From a bacterium (GTDB lineage Bacteria; CAIJMQ01; JAADFP01), in assembly GCA_027021085.1 (NCBI GenBank), contig JALUVB010000257.1, positions 1 to 6,345 on the forward strand: a DNA stretch of 6,345 nucleotides, given 5' to 3'. The notes beneath the pieces were generated by a model that was given only the letters and a program-made list of their open reading frames with translations, was not told the DNA's origin and did not search any database. A program made the translations under genes and the position numbers. Shown here in pieces: positions 1 to 5,640 of this stretch (its first letter is position 1; every line of letters begins with the position of its first letter).

Positions 1-1
1 A

Positions 2-1279
2 GAATCTGAGCGGTGTCTTCTCTGCAAAAGACCGCTGTGTGTAAAGGGATGCCCGGTGGAAATTGATATCCCCGGATTCATAAGGGAAATAAAGGAAAAC
101 AGATTCCTCGAGGCTTTAAAGATAATAAAGAAGACAAACCTTCTGCCCGGGATTTGTGGCAGGGTGTGTCCCCAGGAGACTCAATGTGAGGAAAAATGCA
201 TAAAGAGCAAGAAGGGAGAACAGATAGCCATCGGGGCACTGGAAAGGTTTGCTGCTGACCGGGGAAGGGGAGAAGGAGAAGAGGAATTAACTACAGGAAA
301 GAAAAAAGGCGTAAAAATTGCAGTAGTAGGATCTGGGCCTGCCGGGCTTTCCTGTGCGGGAGAACTGGTAAGGCTGGGATACGCTGTCACTGTTTTTGAA
401 TCGCTGCATGAGTTGGGTGGAGTGCTTCGCTACGGGATACCCGAGTTTCGTTTGCCCAGGGAAGTGCTGGATTACGAGATTGAGAAGTTAAGGGAGCAGG
501 GAGTAGAATTACGAACAAATGTACTGATAGGGAAGACATACACTCTGCCCCGGCTGTTTGAAATAGGATACAAGGCAGTTTTTATCGGGACAGGGGCTGG
601 CTTTCCCTACTTTCTGGGTATCCCGGGAGAAGATGCTAACGGAGTTTATTCAGCAAACGAGTTTCTTACCCGGGTAAATCTAATGAAAGCGCATAGATTC
701 CCGGAGTTTGATACCCCTTTGAAAATTGGCCAGAGAGTGGGAGTGGTGGGAGGAGGGAACGTGGCCATGGACTCGGCCCGGGTTTCACTTCGTATCGGGG
801 CAAAAGAGGTGATAGTAATTTACAGAAGGACAGAAAGGGAGATGCCGGCGCGCAGGGAAGAGGTGATAAATGCGCAGGAGGAAGGGATTAAATTCCACTT
901 TCTGACTCAACCGGTAGAGATAATAGTTGAAAATGGTGATATAAAAGGCGTAAAATGTTTAAAGATGGAATTAGGTGAGCCGGATGAGAGCGGAAGAAGG
1001 AGGCCTGTTCCTATTCCTGGCTCGGAATTTATCCTGGATATGGATACTCTGGTTGTGGCCATTGGGCAGGGGCCAAATCCTCTTTTGCCCTCCAGTGTGA
1101 AAGGGCTTCGGCTGGGAAGAAAGGGAAATATTGAAGTGGATGAGAAAGGGGCCACATCTATCCCTGGTGTATTTGCAGGGGGAGATATAGTTACAGGTGC
1201 GGCAACGGTTATTGAAGCCATGGGGTCGGGTAGAAAGGCTGCATTCTCCATCCACGAATATGTATCTTCTCAAAAGTAG
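2..1279 (+). CDS. gltA: NADPH-dependent glutamate synthase, small-subunit/NfnB type (5' truncated by window edge)
   Basis: This flavoprotein would pass electrons from NADPH via FAD and Fe-S clusters, either to make glutamate from glutamine and 2-oxoglutarate or, as NfnB, in ferredoxin:NADP+ transhydrogenation. The frame is open to base 2, giving 425 visible residues. The GTG at 56 is an internal valine, because the conserved cysteine motif lies before it (Cys 5, 8, 13 and 17 of the visible frame, followed by [10 protein letters not shown]). A second cysteine set lies at about 52, 56, 62 and 66 ([15 protein letters not shown]). An FAD-binding GSGPAG is at about 110-115, an NADP-binding GGGNVA at about 250-255, and the terminal [18 protein letters not shown] flavin motif at about 393-410. 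The family usually has about 450-470 residues, so only a few tens are missing. It ends 7 nt before the pseudopilin. Glutamate synthase and NfnB cannot be separated without the upstream gene; an adjoining NfnA-type flavoprotein would favour Nfn. Confidence 0.93.
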   Translation, partial: ESERCLLCKRPLCVKGCPVEIDIPGFIREIKENRFLEALKIIKKTNLLPGICGRVCPQETQCEEKCIKSKKGEQIAIGALERFAADRGRGEGEEELTTGKKKGVKIAVVGSGPAGLSCAGELVRLGYAVTVFESLHELGGVLRYGIPEFRLPREVLDYEIEKLREQGVELRTNVLIGKTYTLPRLFEIGYKAVFIGTGAGFPYFLGIPGEDANGVYSANEFLTRVNLMKAHRFPEFDTPLKIGQRVGVVGGGNVAMDSARVSLRIGAKEVIVIYRRTEREMPARREEVINAQEEGIKFHFLTQPVEIIVENGDIKGVKCLKMELGEPDESGRRRPVPIPGSEFILDMDTLVVAIGQGPNPLLPSSVKGLRLGRKGNIEVDEKGATSIPGVFAGGDIVTGAATVIEAMGSGRKAAFSIHEYVSSQK

Positions 1280-1286
1280 TGGAAAA

Positions 1287-1829
1287 ATGAGAAGGGGTGT
1301 AAAAAGACGTGGTTTTACTCTGATTGAACTCCTGGTGGTTATGGCCATTATTGTGACACTGGCAGGAATTTTGACCCCTGCCTTGCTCCGGGCACGAGAG
1401 CAGGGCAGGAGAGCCGTCTGCATGAACAATCTGCATCAGATAGGTTTGGCTATGCGTATGTATGCAGATGACTTTGGCGGGTATTATCCTTACACCCTGC
1501 AGGAGTACACTAATCTCTATACCCTGAAATACATAAAAACTCCCCGCACTTTCTGGTGTCCCTCGGACGAAGACCCTCCCCCTGAGAATATAACTACCTC
1601 AAATATAGAAAACAGTTACCAGCTAAGGGACAGCCAGGTGGCCAGCCGGGTCAAAGATTCCTGGATACCGGGATTGGGAGGAGCATCTACCATACGGATT
1701 GGCTGGGACCTTACTCCCGTGGGGAAGAGGAACCATGGTAAGGATGGCGGGAATATTCTCTTCCTGGATGGTTCCATAAGGTGGCACCGCTTTGGCGGGA
1801 ACGGGGATTACGAGGGTGTAATCCGGTAG
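1287..1829 (+). CDS. Type II/IV pseudopilin-like protein with H-x10-DG C-terminal motif
   Basis: This 180-residue protein has a class III prepilin leader: MRRGVKRRG is followed by [20 protein letters not shown], with cleavage expected after Gly9 and the conserved Glu five residues further on (Glu14). The hydrophobic helix spans about residues 10-32. Then comes an [20 protein letters not shown] segment (about 36-55) with a [10 protein letters not shown] stretch, an FWCPSDE motif near 89-95, and a C-terminal H150-x10-D161-G162 element (NILFLDGS). That pattern is typical of the large pseudopilin families of PVC and related bacteria, where the spacing is usually H-x9-DG. At 180 residues it is short for that group. 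I chose ATG 1287 because it gives a normal leader; ATG 1260 would overlap gltA and lengthen the leader. The ribosome site is weak (TGGA, 4 nt away). It is probably exported and processed by a prepilin peptidase; the specific role is unknown. The 7-nt gap to gltA suggests read-through transcription. Confidence 0.85.
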   Translation: MRRGVKRRGFTLIELLVVMAIIVTLAGILTPALLRAREQGRRAVCMNNLHQIGLAMRMYADDFGGYYPYTLQEYTNLYTLKYIKTPRTFWCPSDEDPPPENITTSNIENSYQLRDSQVASRVKDSWIPGLGGASTIRIGWDLTPVGKRNHGKDGGNILFLDGSIRWHRFGGNGDYEGVIR

Positions 1830-1831
1830 AA

Positions 1832-2281
1832 TCAGGAAGGTTTTCCTTTCTCTTTATCTTTTTGCAGCTTTATCACTTCATCCAGAAGTTTTGCCAGCTT
1901 AGTTAACCTGTCTCCCTGGCGCAGGGTAATCTCCTCCGGAATTTTGCCTTCTTTCATTTCTTGCAGGGTTTTTTCCAGCCTGTAGAGAGGTCCTGCAATC
2001 TTATGAGATTTAAGAAGGGCAATGGAACCTAAAAGAAGGGCAGTGAGTATGATTATTAATATGCAGCCGATAAAAAGAAGTTTTTCGGTGGTAAGCAGGT
2101 AGTTTTCCAGCAGTTCATTCCCCTGCACAAAGGAGAGAAGTGTATTAGTAGTCTGGCTGTTTATGTAAAGGAAAAATATGGAGAAGAACAGGCTCAGCGC
2201 CATTCCGCTGCCTACCAGGAGAAAGATAAAGTTTAACTGAATCTCTGGATATACAAAGAACTTCTTTCTTTTCCTTTTCAT
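1832..2281 (-). CDS. Small inner-membrane HAMP-domain protein without output domain
   Basis: This 149-residue protein starts with a very basic tail (MKRKRKK), has a transmembrane helix at about 15-40, a short external segment at about 41-65, a second helix at about 67-90, and a cytoplasmic HAMP domain at about 91-140. HAMP is recognised by the helix-1 start HKIAGPLYRLEKTLQEM with its conserved proline, the connector around GKIPEEITLRQGD, and helix 2 (LTKLAKLLDEVIKL). It ends in a charged tail (KDKEKGKPS) with no kinase, methyl-accepting or cyclase domain, so it resembles the front half of a chemoreceptor or sensor kinase. I chose ATG 2281 over an in-frame ATG at 2341 because the promoter at 2291-2319 lies inside the longer reading frame. 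The gene converges on the pseudopilin with 2 nt between stops. Its function is unknown; it may be a membrane signalling partner or a relay for a separate output protein. Confidence 0.8.
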   Translation of the reverse strand: MKRKRKKFFVYPEIQLNFIFLLVGSGMALSLFFSIFFLYINSQTTNTLLSFVQGNELLENYLLTTEKLLFIGCILIIILTALLLGSIALLKSHKIAGPLYRLEKTLQEMKEGKIPEEITLRQGDRLTKLAKLLDEVIKLQKDKEKGKPS

Positions 2282-2290
2282 GTTTTGAAT

Positions 2291-2319
2291 TTTATAACAC
2301 GGAATTGAGGTAATGTCAA
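2291..2319 (-). promoter_or_regulatory. Sigma-70 promoter for the HAMP protein, near-leaderless
   Basis: On the minus strand there is a perfect -35 TTGACA (2319-2314), a 17-nt spacer, and a -10 TATAAA (2296-2291; five of six match TATAAT). Only 9 nt separate the -10 from ATG 2281, so a start site about 7 nt downstream leaves a 5' leader of only about 2-3 nt. No Shine-Dalgarno sequence is seen. The promoter call rests on sequence alone; the leaderless start is inferred from geometry. Confidence 0.72.
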
Positions 2320-2386
2320 ATTTTGTATAAGTCCATAACATATTGGGAAAATTCTTTCTGCTCTTTTCCCCATGTTCATCGGGAGA

Positions 2387-2421
2387 AGTTGTCAGTTCTT
2401 AGTTGTGAGTTGTTAGTTCCA
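2387..2421. repeat. Degenerate heptanucleotide tandem repeat, AGTTNNN family
   Basis: Five consecutive 7-bp units start with AGTT (the first is AGTTGTC and the third AGTTGTG), each varying only in its last three bases. A stray pair of related units, AGTTGTC followed by AGTCCCG, recurs at 2449-2462, just before the hairpin. The strict 7-bp spacing is directly visible; the cause is unknown. Confidence 0.85.
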
Positions 2422-2482
2422 CCTGTTCCCCCACCTGTATCCTGGAAGAGTTGTCAGTCCCGACATACTCGCCTGCTCTCGA

Positions 2483-2501
2483 TCCCGACTTTAGGTCGGG
2501 G
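2483..2501. repeat. TCCCGAC inverted repeat (small hairpin)
   Basis: CCCGAC (2484-2489) and GTCGGG (2495-2500) form a 6-bp stem around a 5-nt loop, with a further T-G wobble pair at 2483/2501. A third copy of TCCCGAC stands at 2458-2464. Weak outer pairing is possible between CTGC (2473-2476) and GCAG (2505-2508). No T tract follows on either strand, so it does not look like a rho-independent terminator. It may be a dispersed palindromic element. Confidence 0.7.
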
Positions 2502-2520
2502 AAGGCAGACAGGAAACCCA

Positions 2521-2583
2521 TTCACTGTTCACTGCTTACTGTTCACTATTCACCCAGTCTATAGTCCAAGGTCTAAAGTCTAT
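2521..2583. repeat. Nine in-phase heptanucleotide repeats, two unit families
   Basis: Five units of the TTCACTN family (2521-2555) run without a phase break into four units of the AGTCTAN family (2556-2583), making 63 bp of uninterrupted 7-bp periodicity. The first two TTCACTG units are identical; the others differ at one or two positions. The change of unit sequence while the phase is kept is directly visible. Degenerate heptad arrays are known from several bacterial groups, such as the short tandem repeats of cyanobacteria; no function is evident here. Confidence 0.85.
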
Positions 2584-2620
2584 TATCTTTCTGAATTTCT
2601 TCAAAAAAATTTTATGTGTG

Positions 2621-3109
2621 TTATCCAAGGGTTTTTTTCTTTTTAACGTATTCTACCAGCCCGCCGGATTCTGAGATTTCTCGCATGAAAGGCGGGAGAG
2701 GGATGAAGAAAATTTCTGTATTCCTGGAGGTATTCACTACTATTCCCTTTTCCAGGTTTACCTCTATCTCATCCCCGTCTAAGATTCCATCTGTGTTGCA
2801 TTCAATAAGCAGTAAGCCAATATTGATGGAATTTCTAAAAAATATCCTGGCGAAGGATTTAGCCAGTACTGCAGATACCCCGGCGATTTTGATTATCCTG
2901 GGTGCATGCTCCCGGGAGGAACCGCAGCCGAAATTTTCTCCCGCTACAATGAAATCACCTGGAGTAAGTTTTTTGACGAATTCAGGGTCTGCATCCTCCA
3001 TCACGTGTTTTGCCAGTTCCTTCAGATTATTTCTCAAGTGGAAATACTTCCCTGCTGCAATAAGGTCAGTGGAGATATTGTCTCCGAACTTGTGAGCTTT
3101 TCCTTTCAA
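2621..3109 (-). CDS. leuD: Aconitase-superfamily small subunit, LeuD-like (3-isopropylmalate dehydratase or relative)
   Basis: This is the swivelling subunit that completes the active site of the LeuC-like partner encoded just upstream. The pair would isomerise 2-isopropylmalate to 3-isopropylmalate, or citrate or homocitrate in related enzymes. Visible motifs are KFGDNISTDLI near the N terminus, the substrate-loop region GKYFHLRNNLKELAKHVMEDADPEF, the signature NFGCGSSREHAP and the structural AKSFARIFFRNSINIGL. Its 162 residues fit the short, archaeal-type LeuD/HacB family. I chose TTG 3109 because GAGAGG lies 6 nt upstream and the protein then begins (M)KGKAHKFGDN as relatives do. A TTG at 3136, 2 nt after the leuC stop, would add nine residues but has no ribosome site. 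The loop reads YFHLR rather than the YL-x-T form I associate with many isopropylmalate enzymes, so the substrate is uncertain. Confidence 0.88.
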   Translation of the reverse strand: MKGKAHKFGDNISTDLIAAGKYFHLRNNLKELAKHVMEDADPEFVKKLTPGDFIVAGENFGCGSSREHAPRIIKIAGVSAVLAKSFARIFFRNSINIGLLLIECNTDGILDGDEIEVNLEKGIVVNTSRNTEIFFIPLPPFMREISESGGLVEYVKKKKTLG

Positions 3110-3115
3110 AGTAAA

Positions 3116-3121
3116 CCTCTC
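3116..3121 (-). promoter_or_regulatory. Ribosome binding site deciding the leuD start
   Basis: GAGAGG on the minus strand lies 6 nt before TTG 3109. It is the only good Shine-Dalgarno match near the two candidate TTG starts of this gene and therefore favours the shorter protein. Confidence 0.6.
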
Positions 3122-3138
3122 TTTAACAAAATTCAAAA

Positions 3139-4389
3139 CTAACTATCTGTTTCCCGCGGGTCGGTCAGGTACCCGGTAAGAGCAGAGGCTGCACACGTGA
3201 TAGGTGAGGCCAGATAGATAGCGCCTTCCGGGTTGCCCATCCTGCCCTTAAAGTTCCGGTTGGCCGAGGAAAGACATGCTTCTCCGTCTGCCAGGACTCC
3301 CTGGTGTATTCCCACGCAGGGACCGCAGCCGGGAGGGAGAAGAATCCCCCCTGCTTCTATCAATGTTTTCCATACCCTCTCCTTCTCTCCCTCCAGGAAA
3401 ATTTTCCGAGAGCCGGGAGCAATAAGAAGGCGCGATTTTACTTTTTTCCCTTTGAGTATCCAGGCTGCTTTTGTGAAGTCGGACAATCTTCCCCCCGTAC
3501 AGGTTCCTATAAACACCTGGTCAATCTTCAAATTCTTTACTTCTTTCACCTTAAAGACATTATCCACGCTATGCGGGAGGGAAACCATGGGTTCCACCTC
3601 TTCTAAGTTTATATCAACTTTCTTTTCGTATGGGGCATCCACAGCGCAGGAAATTTCCCGGAAGTCGTTCTCTCTTCCCATGCTTATTAAATATTCCCGG
3701 GTAATCTCATCCGAGGGAAATAGCCCCGTCTTTGCTCCGCATTCTACCGCCATGTTCGAGATAGTTAGCCTGTCATCCATGCTAAGGCTTTTTACCCCTT
3801 CCCCGGTAAATTCCAGTGCCTTGTAAGTGGCACCAGAAGCCCCCAGTGCCCCTATGAGATAGAGAATTACATCTTTTGCGGTAACTTTTTCTTTAAGTCT
3901 TCCCTCCAGGTGGATGTTAAGGGAAGAAGGAACTTTCATCCAGACTTTACCCAGGGCTATGGCTACGCCGATATCAGTAGAGCCCATACCGGTAGCAAAA
4001 GCGGAGAGAGCGCCGGATGTGCAGGTGTGGGAGTCTGCTCCCACAATAATCTGCCCGGGGGCAGAATATTTTTCCACCATTATCTGGTGACATACCCCAT
4101 CTCCTTCTTCTCCTATCAGGCAGCCAATTTTGCCGCAAAATTCTCTTATAAGCTTGTGAGAATTTGCCAGTTCACTGCGGGGAGGAGGCGAGGCATGGTC
4201 AAGGAAAAAGACCACCCGGGAGGGATTAAATGCTTTCTCTATCTGTAGTTCCCGGAAAACTTTTATTGCCAGGGGACCCGTACCATCCTGGGCAAACACC
4301 CAGTCTGTGGGAAATATATATATTTTACCCGCTTCTACCTCTTTCCCGAGTTTTTCGGAAAGAATCTTCTGTACAAGTGTTTTTCCCAT
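3139..4389 (-). CDS. leuC: Aconitase-superfamily large subunit, LeuC/HacA-like [4Fe-4S] hydro-lyase
   Basis: This is the catalytic, cluster-bearing subunit of a two-subunit dehydratase with the leuD product. Its 416 residues fit the archaeal-type LeuC/homoaconitase group, which is shorter than the roughly 465-residue E. coli type. Motifs in order are the DHASP element (64-68), GEEGDGVCHQ (93-102), the substrate-binding GADSHTCTSGALSAFATG (117-134), LPHSVDN (271-277), the cluster cysteines Cys297 (GTCTGGR) and Cys355/Cys358 (PPGCGPC), and SANRNFKGRMG (375-385). The usual Asn after the first cluster cysteine motif (GTCTNGR or GSCTNGR) is Gly here. The ATG lies 13 nt after the stop of the synthase gene without an obvious ribosome site, which points to translational coupling. 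Isopropylmalate, homocitrate and citrate are all possible substrates, and sequence inspection cannot decide. Confidence 0.9.
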   Translation of the reverse strand: MGKTLVQKILSEKLGKEVEAGKIYIFPTDWVFAQDGTGPLAIKVFRELQIEKAFNPSRVVFFLDHASPPPRSELANSHKLIREFCGKIGCLIGEEGDGVCHQIMVEKYSAPGQIIVGADSHTCTSGALSAFATGMGSTDIGVAIALGKVWMKVPSSLNIHLEGRLKEKVTAKDVILYLIGALGASGATYKALEFTGEGVKSLSMDDRLTISNMAVECGAKTGLFPSDEITREYLISMGRENDFREISCAVDAPYEKKVDINLEEVEPMVSLPHSVDNVFKVKEVKNLKIDQVFIGTCTGGRLSDFTKAAWILKGKKVKSRLLIAPGSRKIFLEGEKERVWKTLIEAGGILLPPGCGPCVGIHQGVLADGEACLSSANRNFKGRMGNPEGAIYLASPITCAASALTGYLTDPRETDS

Positions 4390-4402
4390 GGAAGCAAAGC
4401 GG

Positions 4403-5632
4403 TTAAGGAGCGACGGTCATGATTTTTCTGGCAATCTCCGGGTAGCGGGCAATAAATTTCAACTCATCATCAGTAAGAGGCTTTTGCGTATGCACGTTGG
4501 CATATCTGACTAATTCCAGTATCTTGGTTGCTTCTCCTTCATCCTTGAATTCTATTTCCAGCTTACCGTAGACATTGCGAAAGCCTTTTATCCCGGAGTA
4601 TTCTCCCAAGGTAATCATTCTTCCGGTTTCAACCACCTCTGGCTCACCCCTGCCCAGTTCTTCAAAGTGGTATAACTCGTAGTTGCGCCAGTCTTTTAAT
4701 GCTCCGTCGGCATGTATTCCTGATTCATGCGCGAAGGCATTTGCTCCCACCCCGGGCTGGTTGATGGGGATAGGAACATCAAAAGCGTAGGAAGCATACT
4801 TGGCTATTTTCCAGGATTTGGAGAGGTCTATTCTCTCGTCTAACTGGTACCTGTCATGGAATCCGTTGGCTTTCTTAACTGCCAGAATTACAGAGACGAG
4901 GTCAGCGTTGCCTGCCCTTTCTCCCATGCCGTTGATTGTAGTGTTGATAAAAGCATCCATGCCTGCATCGTTGGCCGCCTTGGCGCCTGCCACTGAACAG
5001 GCTACTGCCATTCCTAAGTCATTGTGGCAATGAATTTCTATGGGGAGCTTAACTTCCTCTGCTAACTTGGCTACCCTTTCATAGATGGTGAAAGGAGAAT
5101 CGTATCCCAGGGTATCACAGTACCTGATGCGATGTGCACCGTGTTCTTTGGCGGCAAGAGAGAACTCTATGAGGTATTTCAGGTCCGTGCGTGCTGCATC
5201 CTCGGCATTCACCCCGATAATCTGCATGCCTCTTTCCTTTGCTGTGTCCACTGCCTCCGCCATTATTCTTATTACGTCGTCCCGGTTAAACTTACCCCTG
5301 AACTTACCCTTTATCATCTGGTCAGAAGTAGAGATGGATAAATTCAGGTTCTTTACCCTGGTAAGCTCAGTGGCACGTTCTACATCTTTTTTTATAGCTC
5401 TTACCCACCCGGAAAGCACTATGGGTTTTAAGACACCCATTTCCTGCAGCTCCAGGTTGGCATTGAGGTAGAAAATCTCGTGTTTGGTAAAGGGGAAGCC
5501 AAATTCACTCTGATAAACCCCCATTTCGTTAAGATACATATTTATCAGAGTCTTTTCCAGTTTAGCCAGACCCAACCGGGAAGTCTGGACGCCATCCCGG
5601 TTAGTAACATCGAGAATATAGATTTTAGCCAT
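4403..5632 (-). CDS. Homocitrate/Re-citrate/2-isopropylmalate synthase family protein
   Basis: This is a DRE-TIM metallolyase-superfamily enzyme that condenses acetyl-CoA with a 2-oxoacid. In its 409 residues the barrel starts with DVTNRDGVQ (Arg12, Asp13), the metal ligands are in HCHND (His201, His203), VNAEDAART lies at 141-149, NGMGERAGN at 234-242 and HESGIHADG at 302-310. It ends with a short helical subdomain and lacks the roughly 120-residue leucine-binding domain of LeuA. The AED-R, RYCDTLG and GERAGN segments are closest, from memory, to NifV homocitrate synthases and to the Re-citrate synthase group known from Clostridium kluyveri and Syntrophus; LeuA usually reads DTTLRDGEQ. The start at ATG 5632 lies 5 nt after the serA stop. 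A LeuC/LeuD pair follows directly, so its product is presumably isomerised next. The family is secure; the 2-oxoacid substrate (oxaloacetate, 2-oxoglutarate or 2-oxoisovalerate) is not. Confidence 0.88.
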   Translation of the reverse strand: MAKIYILDVTNRDGVQTSRLGLAKLEKTLINMYLNEMGVYQSEFGFPFTKHEIFYLNANLELQEMGVLKPIVLSGWVRAIKKDVERATELTRVKNLNLSISTSDQMIKGKFRGKFNRDDVIRIMAEAVDTAKERGMQIIGVNAEDAARTDLKYLIEFSLAAKEHGAHRIRYCDTLGYDSPFTIYERVAKLAEEVKLPIEIHCHNDLGMAVACSVAGAKAANDAGMDAFINTTINGMGERAGNADLVSVILAVKKANGFHDRYQLDERIDLSKSWKIAKYASYAFDVPIPINQPGVGANAFAHESGIHADGALKDWRNYELYHFEELGRGEPEVVETGRMITLGEYSGIKGFRNVYGKLEIEFKDEGEATKILELVRYANVHTQKPLTDDELKFIARYPEIARKIMTVAP

Positions 5633-5635
5633 AGT

Positions 5636-5640
5636 TCCTA
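5636..5640 (-). promoter_or_regulatory. Ribosome binding site of the synthase, overlapping the serA stop
   Basis: TAGGA on the minus strand includes the serA stop codon TAG (5640-5638) and lies 3 nt before ATG 5632. This arrangement suggests coupled translation of serA and the synthase. Confidence 0.5.

Larger units (their letters stand above)
2282..2620. other. Repeat-rich intergenic gap between leuD and the HAMP gene
   Basis: This 339-nt gap separates two minus-strand genes. It contains the HAMP promoter near its left end, a heptad block at 2387-2421, a duplicated CCACCTGT (2419-2426 and 2431-2438), a hairpin at 2483-2501 and a long heptad block at 2521-2583. The plus-strand open frame across it reads through these repeats and looks like no known protein. 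No intrinsic terminator for the leuD transcript is evident: the hairpin has no following T run in the transcript sense, and the T-rich stretch just after leuD has no clear stem. Confidence 0.75.

Noticed and set aside
56-1279. GTG at 56 as the start of the glutamate synthase
   Set aside because: The same frame is open to base 2 and encodes the conserved cluster motif with four cysteines just before this GTG, so it is an internal valine.
971-1436. Minus-strand frames opposite the gltA and pseudopilin junction
   Set aside because: They cross two well-supported plus-strand genes and show no domain or ribosome site.
2282-2341. Longer HAMP protein starting at ATG 2341
   Set aside because: The 20 extra codons coincide with a near-consensus promoter, have no ribosome site, and add no recognisable sequence before the basic MKRKRKK start.
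2483-2501. Rho-independent terminator for the leuD transcript
   Set aside because: The stem is only 6 bp and is not followed by a T run on either strand; it lies more than 100 nt past the leuD stop.
2387-2583. CRISPR array
   Set aside because: The repeats are 7 bp long, degenerate and directly adjacent without spacers; no cas gene is present.
2323-2646. Plus-strand open frame of 107 codons in the intergenic gap
   Set aside because: It reads through the heptad repeats and the hairpin, overlaps the end of leuD, has no ribosome site and resembles no known protein.
3233-3826. Long plus-strand frame opposite the leuC-like gene
   Set aside because: It is a shadow of a strongly conserved gene on the other strand and encodes no recognisable domain.
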